Source: Blasia pusilla (taxonomy: Eukaryota > Marchantiophyta > Marchantiopsida > Blasiales). Taken from it: a stretch of DNA of 64,000 bases. A program made the position numbers and the translations under genes. Under the pieces are notes generated by a model. That model worked only from the letters and a program-made list of their open reading frames with translations. It was not told the DNA's origin and did no database searches. Shown in pieces: positions 23,609 through 34,015 of this stretch (positions within the stretch are counted from its first letter, which is position 1; every line of letters starts with the position of its first letter). The stretch lies in the NCBI GenBank assembly GCA_050084515.1, contig CM114272.1, forward strand, positions 14,446,001 through 14,510,000. Direction: 5' to 3'.

Positions 23609-24771
23609 ATGTTAACAAGATTAACGACAAGGAGAGTATGCAGGTTGAAGAAAGCTCTATACGGGCTCAAACAACCTCCAAGAGCTTGCCATGGCAAGAT
23701 TACATACGTCCTACAAGAGTTGGATTTTAGGGTATGTGATTATGGCTGCTCGTTATATGTCTTGAGAGGACAAGATCATACAGTTCTCATTGTATTGTAT
23801 GTTGACGATCTCTTGATTATTGGGAGTACTGAAGAAATGGTACAACAAGTCAAGCTTAAGTTACAAGCATAATTTGATATGAAGGACTTGGGAGAACTCA
23901 AGTACTTCATTGGTATTGAGTTTATCAAGGTTGGAGAGAGCATGTGGTTACTACAACAACAATATGCTCTTCATATGCTTTCAAAATATGGTATGACGGC
24001 TTGTAAGCCAATCTCTACACCGTTGGACCACAACGTGAAGCTAAGAGTGGATGAAGGAGAGCTGCTTGAAGATTCTAATATGTACAGACGCATGGTTGGA
24101 AGTTTGATCTATCTAACTATAACCAAACCAAATTTGAGCTATGTTGTTGGCCTAGTGAGACAGTTTATGCAAGCACCTCGAAAACCTCACCTTGATGCTG
24201 TGAGGAGGATTATGCGGTGTGTGAAATTCTCTATTCAATTCGAGCTTCAATTTAAACCTTCTCCGAGTTTTCAATTACAGGGATTCACATGAGCTGATTG
24301 GGCAGGAAGTGTGTGTGATCGACACTCCACATATGATTATTCATTTACTTTTGGAAGCGCAACTATAAGTTGGGCTTCAAAGGAGCAACCTACAGTTATT
24401 TTATCTTCAACAAAGGTTGAGTACAGAGGAGCAACCAATGCAGCATGTGAGTCGGTGTGGCTTCATTGATTACTTGTTGAGATTGGTGTTAGTAATTTAG
24501 GACCTAGTGTAATATATGCATACAATATTAGTAACATCAAACTTGCTAATAACCCTGTGTTTCATGCTCATGCAAATCATGTTGAGGTGCACTATCATTT
24601 TATCAAAGAGAAAGTGCTTGGAGGAGAAATTGATCTTGTGTATATATGTACAGATCAGCAAATTGATGACATCTTTATAAAGGCATTGTCTAGAGATAAG
24701 TTTGAGATGTTTAGAAAGGATTTAGGCGTGAGAGATATCGATATGAGCTTCAGGGGGAGTATTGAAGATTG
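23609..24771 (+). pseudogene. copia RT (C-terminal part) and RNase H
   Basis: RT landmarks: KKALYGLKQPPRA, then LYVDDLLIIGS (the catalytic YVDD is intact), MKDLGELKYFIGIEF, YRRMVGSLIYLTITKPNL. RNase H: DRHSTYDYSFTFGSATISWASKEQ, SSTKVEYRGATNAA and HYHFIKEKVLGGEIDLVYI, ending with IFIKALSRDKFEMFR. Stops at about 23870, 24290 and 24468 inactivate it. The RT half that contains the fingers is missing. Confidence 0.85.
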
Positions 24772-25000
24772 AGTTACAGTCAAACTCATGAGAATCATGA
24801 ACTTAATCTTGGTTAGTCAGTTAAGCACGATTATCTTAACTAGGGTTAGTTAATCACAGTTGTGCTAACTCGAGATTATGGTTAAGGATAGGGTTAGGGT
24901 TGCTTGTACAAATCCTATATAATTGAGAAGAGAACCAGCCTCCACTCATTCTCTCATTGAAAATTTTGTTCTCCATGGTGGTCTATGTGTGTTAAAGCGG
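24752..25000 (+). repeat. copia polypurine tract and LTR part
   Basis: AGGGGGAG at 24752-24759 precedes ATTGAAGATTGAGTTAC. A TATA-like TATATAA is at 24916-24922, and the segment ends shortly after CTCCATGGTGG. It corresponds to the LTR at 3681-3960. It then passes directly into the gypsy fragment C. Confidence 0.7.
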
Positions 25001-25039
25001 TTTTCCACCAATTATGCTTGTTTAGCAGTTTTCCACATG

Positions 25040-25845
25040 GCATGCCACGGGCAGCCTTTCCCACATTGGTGAGTTTTCCTGCTTCCTATGCATTCAAGGA
25101 GGCCGGACCTAGCTTGGTTTGGGATGACCACGTACAAAGGTTGGTGGAGCCCAACGGCGATGAGCGAGAGCGAGCGATGGGATTCCCCATAGGAGTGACA
25201 GGAGTACCGTCACTATCAGAGGCATCGCGACATCATGTCTTGGGTCGGCAATGGACCTGAATTTCTTGACATGGATTTTCAGCTTAGGAGTAGTTGAGCA
25301 ACTTCATTTGAGGATGCGACAGATCACAGCAATTGTGTTGGTGAGCCCCATGCCTATAGAGACGGTTGAGGCAGTGGCTGGGGGCAAGACGCGAGGAGAT
25401 CGAGACACCAAGTGTGATCGGGAGAGAAACGCTTGGACTTCTTGGGATGTTTTGCAAGTACATTGGAGTTCGTAGCCACAATATTGAGCGTGGTTTTGGG
25501 TACTGCACATGGAGATCTGATTTTGTAGTTGGCTGCAAGGGAACAGTCGAGTTTTGTTGTCTGAGACGGGGTTGCACCATAGCAACTACCGACACCCGCG
25601 TCGGAGAGTCCTACCGTAGTCACGATGGAGACTTGGGAGCCATATATGGGCTCTAAGTTGACAAGAGGAGAGCGGCGCCGCATACACTAGTTCCTTAGGA
25701 GTTATATGAGTTGTTTTGCATTTAGTATGCATGATTTGGATACGCTGAAGGGTCCAGCGATCCGCATTGAGTTGTCGAGTCTTCTGACGATCTTCTGACG
25801 ATCCTACAGGTATTGTGACATGGAAGGGGCTCTGATGAGAGCTCA
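25040..25845 (+). mobile_element. DNMT-gypsy fragment C
   Basis: Corresponds to the stretch of copies B and E from the methyltransferase C-terminus to the start of RT. Near 25610-25830 the DNA still reads like the RT N-terminal region (CACGATGGAGACTTGGGAGCC is shared with copy E). It is more diverged than A, B and E are from each other, so the family carried the methyltransferase for a long time. Confidence 0.75.
25045..25330 (+). pseudogene. C-terminal DNMT3-like domain, fragment C
   Basis: AAFPTLVSFPASYAFKEAGP is followed by WDDHVQRLVEP and ERERAMGFPIGVTGV, then EASRHHVLGRQW and LNFLTWIFSLG: motifs IX and X of the methyltransferase seen in B and E. Motifs I-VIII are not present here. Confidence 0.75.
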
Positions 25846-26500
25846 CTCTCTTTGTAAATCAAGATCCAATGTCTCTCAACATTATATCTCTCAAATATGT
25901 GCACTCTCACATGTCTCTCTCAATGTCAAACCAAACCCACTCTCCTAATGAGAGGCTTGGGTTACACACACAAGACAAACAAGACTATAGCTCTGCCTCC
26001 TCATGCCAAGAGGTTCAACAAAGAGAGAATGAGCTCTCCAACTCTCTTTGCTTGAGGTATACCCCTCCCCTCTCCCAAGCTCTCTCCATGGTAACCTATG
26101 CTCCCAAGTCACCTCCTTGGCTCTTGACCTGGTGTAGGAGGTCAATGGCTATTTAAAAAAAATAGAAAGGTGACCATATACTCAAAATGGTACTTACCTA
26201 AAATATTAAGTTCCTCAATATGGCTCCAAATGAGCTGAAACGAAGGGGAAACCTACTCTCTCAGGTTTCCCGGGGCCTTAGCACGTCATCCTCGACCTCT
26301 TGAGCCTATCCTCCACTACTCACGAAGGCGCTCTATTAGATCTCACCTATCTATTCTAAAAGATGTGACACATGCAATCCTAAGTGGGAGGAGATTACAT
26401 CAGCCTTATTAACCGGTCATTCAGTTGCAGACCGGTCTTATTTGGTCGTGCGGGTTTTTTAGAATAAAAAAAGGAAGATATTACGACTTCTTATCGACAA
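25846..26500. other. intergenic, nothing recognised
   Basis: Moderately pyrimidine-rich DNA without a recognisable gene or repeat. It separates fragment C from the Helitron relic. Confidence 0.35.
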
Positions 26501-26534
26501 GAAAATATTAGGTCGAGTTGTTGGATGCATCCAT

Positions 26535-28610
26535 GTGGTAGAATTCCAAAAAATAGGTTTGCCACATATGCAAATTCTTATTATTTTAGGTTATGACGAG
26601 AAACCACATTCTGTCATTGATTATGATCGTATAATTTCTACTGAAATTCGAGATCAAGCTACCCAGCCAAGGTTCTATTCTACTGTTGCTAATTGCATGG
26701 TTCACGAGCCATGTGGACCATTGAATCTAAATGCATCATGTATGGATTAGGAAACAAAAAAAGTGTATCAAAGGCTATCCTAAAACTTTTGCGGCCAACA
26801 CTACAGAGACAGAAGATGGTTACCCGATCTATCGCAGGTAAGGATATTTTCTTCTTCTTTTCTTGGATTTTCTTTATTATTATTATAAGCGATATGACGT
26901 GAATGTATTCATGATTTTTTATTCCAACGCCTGACAATAATTGTACATAAATTTTCCTTCATATTATCGTTGGACTAAAAAGAGATAGATTTGGAGGATA
27001 CAAAAAAGAAATGGTTGTGGCCATCCCATTGGCTGGTTATACCTTACTCATCCAAGTGAATACTCAAAAGTTGATTATATGTTTTTTTTTGTATATTGGA
27101 TTTTGGTTTTATATTCCATCTTCTAAAGTGAGTGAATGATTATGGAAAGGGATGAACTAATTTATTCCACTCATCCATAGGTGAAGGAGAACGTCATTTT
27201 TTGAGATTGCTCCTCCATAATGTTCGAGAAGCCACTACATACGAATGTTTGAGAATTGTTGATGGAGTATTATGTCCAACATTCAAGGAAGTTGCTATCC
27301 AATTGGAACTTCTTGAGGATGATAGAGAAGGGTTATCTTGCCTTGAAGAACCTTCTTTAATCCGTACAGGTTCTTCACTTCGCCACCTATTTGCAATTAT
27401 TCTAGCTTACAACACACCGCCTCGACTAGCTACACCATGGAGTCAATATTTGGTTCCATTGGTAGAAGATCTCTTATACGAACGACGTGAGGTAAGAAAT
27501 CATCATTATCACTCCTTAAATCATTTGTGTCTTTCCTAATAGTATCTTCTATTGAGCATTAAAGGAACTAGCCATGATTTGGACATTTTTCCAAACTTTG
27601 CAATTGCAAAAAACAAGAATTCTAATCTTCCTATTGACGATGCTATGATTAATACTGCATTGTTGGAAGTACATTATTACTTACAAGATGAAGGCAGGAG
27701 ACTTATATGACACTAAGGAATTATTTGAGCAAGTATAATTTGGAGAATCGTGTCTAAATGAAGGACAACGTGTTGTTTTGGACACTATACATTATGAGCT
27801 TGAAAAAATAGCTTCAATGCTCTACCATCTCCAAAAGTTTGTTTCATCGATGGTCCTGGTGGAACGGGAAAGACATATTTATATAATCTTCTCCTTGCAA
27901 GTATAAGGAGTGCAAGAGGTATAACTTTGGCAGTAGCATCATCTGAAATTGTTGCTCTATTGTTAAATGGAGGACGTATTTCCCATTCATCCTTTAAAAT
28001 CCCTATCAATATTCATGAGAGCTCTACTTGCAAGTAAGTGTCATTACCTCTACACATCCAATTCTATTAGTACTAAAATTTCATAAGTATTGCGTACACT
28101 AATTTACTTCCCTATGTCGTTTGTAGTTTATCAGTCTATAGTGACGAAGCGCGTTTAATTCGTGATGTGATCCTCATTATATGGGACGAAGCACCTATGA
28201 CTCATCATCGTGCATTATAGGCCGTGAATCACACTTTACAAGCTATTATGGGAACGATCTCTGATGATCTACGACAATTACCATTTGGTGGAAAACTCAT
28301 GATATTGGTGGTGACTTTCTTCAAGTTTTGCCTATTGTTCAACATGGGGATCGGCCAAGAAATTTTCCAAACCACTATAAAGAGATCATTTCTTGGTCTA
28401 ATGTAAAGGTCATGAAGTTGACAACAAACATACGAGTTCAAAGGTTGGAAGGTCATTTGCATATTGAACAACAAGCTTTTAGTGATCGTTATTGGAAGTG
28501 GGACAGGAATGTGTACCTTTGCATCCTCATTTGAGAGAAGACTTTATACAATTACCATCTGGAATTGTCACTAAAAGTAACAAGATCTACGATCTTATCG
28601 ATTTGATCTA
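26535..28610 (+). mobile_element. degenerate Helitron Rep/helicase
   Basis: Helitrons are rolling-circle transposons with a Rep-helicase protein. Seen in order: VEFQKIGLPHMQILIIL and DRIISTEI, then MVHEPCGPLN (Rep region, 26535-26750); FLRLLLHNVREATTYECLR with LEDDREG (27200-27500); GPGGTGKTYLYNLLL (Walker A of the SF1 Pif1-like helicase, about 27855-27900); IIWDEAPMTHH (Walker B, about 28175); LTTNIRVQ and LPSGIVTKSNKI (28410-28600). Stops and frameshifts are frequent. A GTAAGGATAT...CCATAG gap between 26838 and 27180 looks like an intron or insertion. The 3' part of the helicase is cut off by fragment F at about 28610. Confidence 0.8.
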
Positions 28611-29385
28611 TGTCGTGCGCATACACATCGCTACACAATATACATCGTTATCACTGAACACACATACAAACACATACGATCCCATGCTAACTCAACCTGT
28701 CCTTGAGCAACTGAAATGCTTGCTCTTGCTCATCCCCCCAGTGCCACTCGTGATCCACCTTGGTCAGCAAGGTAAGTGGCTTCGCAATCAAACTGAATCC
28801 CTTGACGTACCGCCGATAGAAGTTTGCCAATCCCATGAATGCGCGAATACGGCTCACATCTGTAGGGCGTGGAATACGTGAGATAGTCTCTACCTTTGTC
28901 TGTTGAACACCAAGGCCCCTTGGGTATATCGTATGACCCAAGTACTCAATCTGGTCGTAGAATAACTTGCACTTTCTTGGATGTAGCTTCAGCCCATGTA
29001 ATTGCAATCGTCGAAACACCTCCTCTAGATGTCGCTCATGCTCCTCAACCGTAGCAAAGACTACGATGTCATCAATATAACACCTAGTAAAATCCAGACC
29101 AGCCAAGATCCTATCCATGACCCTCTGGAAGTCATCTGGGAACTCCAATGGTAAGAATCGCCATTGGTACAAACAATCCTTCCCGTGAGGATCGATGCCC
29201 CAAAATGCCGTCTTCTGCATGTCCTCCAATCTGATAGGCAGCTGATGGTATCCGACTCACAAATCTAATGAGTTAAAAACCTTTGCGTGACCAATCGCAT
29301 CAAAGATCTCCTCAAGGGTGGGCATGGCATACATATCGGACTTGGTCTGCCGATTGATAGGTCGGTAATCCCCACACCCATGCTA
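28611..29385 (-). pseudogene. gypsy reverse transcriptase fragment F, nested in the Helitron relic
   Basis: Minus-strand RT: GDYRPINRQ (about 29360), MPTLEEIFDAIGHAKVF, GYHQLPIRLED, FWGIDPHGKDCLYQWRFLP, then CYIDDIVVF (catalytic YIDD intact), FRRLQLHGLKLHPRKC, IEYLGHTIYPRGLGVQQ and FMGLANFYRRYVKGF. Nine residues (GLKNAPAEF in copy E) are replaced by LEFPDDF, pointing to a small deletion. It is close to, but clearly diverged from, the RT of copy E. Whether its parent carried a methyltransferase cannot be told. Confidence 0.85.
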
Positions 29386-30069
29386 ATATTACATTAGTAA
29401 GCCAAATGGTAAATACTTATTTAATAACCATCAAGAAATAATTGTCGATGATTGATCTTTGGACTTTTTGTGTTGTCATATCGTATCCAATAAAAAAGGG
29501 AAAATATAGGAAATTTTGCCAAGTAATTTGTTGGATATAAATCAAACATGAGAGTTGCATAATTGGATAAAATTATGATGATGAGCCAACCATTGGATAT
29601 AATTATCACCATATAATTACCATCATCGTTATTTTCTTCTACAAGTTTGTAAACAGTTGCTAAGAATCCATTAGCTATCTCAATTTCAATTTTAGATTGT
29701 AAATAATAATAAAAACTTGAGTGTTCACCATCCACAATTATACCATATATGAGCCTTTTGACTATCTGCCCGCTACCTAATCCTAGACAGTTATGGTTTA
29801 TTCTAAATCGTCTTTACTTGAAAATCCCATTGACTGTTGCAATACCTCAAAAGATTCATTCTCTCCTTTCCGACATGCACGATACATGTGAACGAGGATT
29901 CATATCACCTTGGTATTTCCCTACACTACTCTGTTACCCACAAAAATGAGTGAGAAATTAGCAACATTCTCGTGCACGACCTTCAAAACGGAGAAATGAA
30001 AAATTAATGTACACTTAGCGTCCATAAACGGAAAATATATTAAAAAAATAGCACATCTAGCCAAATCTA
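29386..30069. other. AT-rich DNA, nothing recognised
   Basis: No domain or repeat recognised. It could be further Helitron sequence, but I see no supporting motif. Confidence 0.3.
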
Positions 30070-30505
30070 TTAATGCATCGACATCGACCTATTGAGCCAC
30101 GTCCACCCTCCATTATGAGGAAATCCGAGCTCCAACATTCAAGCTCCTCGCAAACCCTAAACTTCCAAATACTCTTAAGGCTCAATGTGAGAAAGATGGT
30201 TGGAGAAACCATTTCTCCATACCTTATACCCTTAGGAAGAGGAAAAAATCTATTCCCCCATAAATAGCCCTCTCAATGGTAACGAGAGCATATATGTTAC
30301 CGAGTGACCATTGACTGGATCAACATATCACTTAGTTCCAAAGTAGCAAAAAAGGAAGATTGTTACATACGATAATCCCACGCAATAGTGTTGTCTCCAG
30401 CCTTGTTTGACATATCGAGATGAAGTTGTGCCTGAATAACACGTCGACCCTCTACGCCATCAACACAATAGAAGTCTATATGTTGGCTAACGAAAATATG
30501 ACAAT
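30070..30505 (-). repeat. decayed LTR of the DNMT-gypsy family
   Basis: Matches the LTR at 15384-15838 in order: TTGAGCCACGTCCACCCT, GGAAATCCGAGCTCC, GAGAAAGATGG with a weakened hairpin, CCATAAATAGCCCTCTC, GGTAACGAGAGC, GTGACCATTGACTGG, and the outer end GTTGGCTAACGAAAATATGACA (about 30485-30505). No internal gypsy sequence adjoins it, so it is probably an old solo LTR. Confidence 0.6.
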
Positions 30506-32879
30506 GAAAATAATTTGGATATTTGAAGTATCTTATATGTATTAGTAACTCATAAACTGATGCATTATCTAAAATTGTGGACAAGCTCAAATGGTCACTA
30601 CAAAAAAGAACAAAAAATTATAACTAGAAATAAAAAACACTAAGCATAAGTCTCTAACCATGATAGGAAATTTTCCTCCAAAGTGATTTATGACATTATA
30701 GGATAGAACTTAATTTAGACGCGTTGTTGTTATTTGAACTAGTTTGGTTGTTATTGTGGAAAATATATCTATTGTAATAACTTAAACATTCTTTACCCTT
30801 AAGAAGTTATCAAATGTTACATGCATTCATAGTAAACCTCCACAAATTGGGATAACAAAGGGTAAATCTATTATATTGCATCCAAACTTTGCTATCGAAT
30901 ATCATTCAACACGCAATTTGATAGCAACGATTCAAATGGTGGTAGCAAGTAGAGGAACCGTCTAGTTGAATTTATAAAATCTTTGCTTAAAGGAAAGAAA
31001 AAAAATAGTATTTGCACATCCACGTACATCCTTCAACAAAACTAGACCACATATCTTTTAATTGTTGATTGTGATTTTTTTTTCTCAAAATTAAATATTT
31101 AATTGAATTTCAATTTGGAAATATTCGTCATCTAATAAACTTTGAATTTTTTTTTCAAATAGTTGACATGAAGAAAATAACAATAGTATTTATATTAAGT
31201 TGTGATTGGAGAATTTTACTAGTTTTGGCTATAATTTAAACTTTATTTGAATCTTAAGATTACACAATGCATAAGACTTAATTAGATCATAGACATGAGA
31301 GTAATAGTTCCTAGATTTTTCCAATAAACATTCTCCTAGAGATATTTCCAATGCAATCCTTCACTTGACGAAATAATATTTTGGCAATAAAAGTAATATG
31401 CCTGATAATGATTTCATAGAAGAAGTTATTCTACTCATGTAGAGGCTGAAATCCACTGAACCTAACAAGGGATTTTTTTTTATAGATAATGATACCTAGG
31501 TTATCTAAAGTAGTGATATCCTCAATATGTTTAGTTTAGTTGAATAAGACTTGGATAACTCATACTTTGACTCATATCAGATAAATAATAGATTATTAAG
31601 AAGGACAAGTCTATTTGAAGGTCATATAGTGGGATCAATGCATCCAATTGAGGCATTTTTATGGGAGTAAGTTTTCATAGTTTGAAGGTTCTTGCCAACG
31701 TAGAGTATTGCATGAAAAATCAAAGTTATAGTAATTTGCAATAATGGGGATGAACCTTTTATCGATAAAGAAAAATTATTCAAAAAAATACCCTTAATAC
31801 ATCAAGACCTAGGTATTTGGAAAACTCAACATCAATGTCTAATAATCATGATGGTTTAAGAATGTACCTTGCCAAATAGAGTGACCAATTTGTGTTGGTG
31901 ACTCTTTGTATTTTTATATGGATGCCCCACAAGAAGAGATTAAATGGGTGATACAAGATGACATTACAAGGTTTCAATGAAGGTTTATAGTAATTCTACC
32001 TTATTGCAAGAGTATCAATAAAGGGTATGGAATCAAGGTGCAATGCTTGCAAGAAAATCAAGATGACCACAAGGTTTATGTAGCTTCTTCCTACAAATAC
32101 AATCACCTTTTTCACGCTTATGAAGTTGCTTTTATAAGACATACTACAACAAAATGTTTGTTAGTTGTACAAATATTATGGATATCTAAGAGATGATTTT
32201 AACTTTTGACCAAAAGAAATCTCGAGAAAGGAATACACATGCAAATTTAGAGTGTCATGTGCTCCATTTTAATAAGATTGATCCATAATATCATATCATA
32301 TCATAGTTTACAATACCTTTACTGTGCAACTTATACTATAATAAGTAATTTTGTATGTTACCGACCAAAATATGTGGATTAGAAAGCACAAACATTGATA
32401 GGACGGTATATTAATATAGTATGATAGTATGCATATTATGTTGGGGCATTGTGTCATGTAAAGTATATATGGGTTGAATTTGACAAGCATGGACTCAATA
32501 TCATAGACCTATGGCGTGTTGAACACTTTTTAAAGATAAGTATAAATAATAATTAGGCACATCCCCCATTTTTATGCAATGGCTCCAAGATCCTTTATGC
32601 TATGTTTAAGCCAAGTGTGGCTATCTCAAACGAGGGGATTGATAAAGTACTGTAAAGACCATAAAACAATTCTTCATTGCTCAAATATGGCTTAACTTTC
32701 TCAAGCTTGTCTATTCCTTGCTAAATGACAAGGTTATTGGAGTTTAGCATACTATAGTTGATTGTTTTGATTGACAGAGGGTAAGGCTTGTTTAAATAGA
32801 AGACTTTAATAATCTCTCATATTGGTTGCAATGTAGTATGAAATTATCAAATTGATTGGGAAATAATCACATATATAAA
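30506..32879. other. AT-rich DNA, nothing recognised
   Basis: About 2.4 kb of AT-rich sequence with frequent stops in all frames. No domain, RNA gene or terminal repeat recognised. It could be a fully decayed transposon. Confidence 0.35.
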
Positions 32880-33154
32880 GTGTCACATCTGAGTAGCCGA
32901 TAGGCCGAGATCTATCGTGGATAGGGCGTAGGAGCCAACGGACTATCTTGAGTGTAACTTTGTCCCACGGTGTCGGATGAGGTTGAGGATAGATCCATTG
33001 TGTTAGGAACGTCGTTTCTGACAACTTTCATATAGAGGTCTTTCACAACCGGGTGACTTGTTGACCAGGTCACCCGCCCCTGGTAACCTATGTGCGCAAG
33101 TTATCAATGAGAGCGCTATTTTTAGGGAAATAGCCTTTTGGCTCTTCCCAGACC

Positions 33155-33162
33155 TATATAAG
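33155..33162 (+). promoter_or_regulatory. TATA box in gypsy LTR
   Basis: TATATAAG, followed after six bases by the AAGATGGCTT hairpin at 33168-33191. The same arrangement is at 54482-54518. Position and sequence suit the Pol II promoter of the element. Confidence 0.65.
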
Positions 33163-33167
33163 AGAGG

Positions 33168-33191
33168 AAGATGGCTTTCCTAAGCCATCTT
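33168..33191. repeat. conserved 10-bp LTR hairpin
   Basis: AAGATGGCTT, loop TCCT, AAGCCATCTT. Also exact at 15564-15587 (minus) and 54495-54518. It would lie at the 5' end of the transcript, in or near the R region. Confidence 0.85.
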
Positions 33192-33966
33192 TCTCATGTT
33201 GGGCCGTTAGAGCACCTCCCTTGTATGTGTGTGAGATATGGCTAGGGTGGTAGCGTCCGGATTCCTTGATAGCTCAAGGTGGACGAGGCTCGATATGCCG
33301 ATGTAGATTGAGGAGTGGAGTTTTAGGCCGGGTGTGCCATTTTTACTACTCTTTATTTTTACATGAGAAAGATGTCAGGGGGCTGGTGGGAATTCGTTGT
33401 TTGTAGGTAGGCAAGCGAGTTTCCTTGGTCGGGAGCCCGTGGAGACGTTGGTTGGCGTCGTATTTCTCATTTGTCTGTTCGGGAGTCCGTGGGCGGAAGC
33501 GTTGTCATGTTTTCTTTGATCTTGACGCTGATGATTGATGGGGGACAACAACAGAATGTAGCGGTAGTAGCGCTTAGGTGTAGCACGAAGAGTACCATCG
33601 ATGGGTGAGCGTTGAGTGTTGGGAGAGAGAGAAGCTTTGGGAATACCATAGCCACCGTGAGGGCGGCTAGGCTAGGTTGCAGCCGCTCATATTAGGTTAG
33701 GTCGGAACATTTAGGTTGAGGGCGCAGTTGTACAGTAACGGGAAGTAAGCGTAGGGCTGCGGATTTGAGAGCCGGGAGTTGCAAGGCGGGTAGTCGGGTT
33801 AAGGCGGAGCTGCGCTCGAGGTCCGGGGTCCAATAAAGCTAGGATGCGACCACATAGGGCCGCATAGGGATGTGGTGTGGGTGGTGTCATAGGGGAGTGA
33901 GCCATTATGGCTCCATACGGCACTGTGTGGGGTTGGCCGCGGGAGATGCATGAAGGAGGTTCGTGT

Positions 33967-34015
33967 AATAATCATGATATTTAAAATAGGCAAGATTTTA
34001 AATATCATGATTATT
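33967..34015. repeat. perfect 21-bp inverted repeat, 7-nt spacer
   Basis: Arms 33967-33987 and 33995-34015 are exact reverse complements; spacer AGGCAAG. It lies just outside the LTR-related sequence. No terminator, miRNA or element end could be assigned. Confidence 0.9.

Larger units (their letters stand above)
23605..25000 (+). mobile_element. Ty1/copia relic 2 (RT-RNase H-LTR)
   Basis: Contains only the 3' half of a copia element: RT from LYGLKQPPRA on, RNase H, polypurine tract and LTR. It is of the same family as the relic at the window start, but better preserved. Confidence 0.85.
32880..33960 (+). repeat. LTR (possibly solo) plus leader of the DNMT-gypsy family
   Basis: Starts TGTCACATCTGAGTAGCCGA, as does the LTR of copy B. 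It carries a TATATAAG box and a hairpin, then TTTTTACATGAGAAAGATG at about 33355-33375. The following part (GGGAATTCGTTGTTTG, GGTCGGGAGCCCGTGGAGAC, GTGGGCGGAAGCG) matches 54700-54830 of copy E. No gag follows, so it is either a solo LTR about 1 kb long or an LTR plus part of the leader. Confidence 0.7.
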
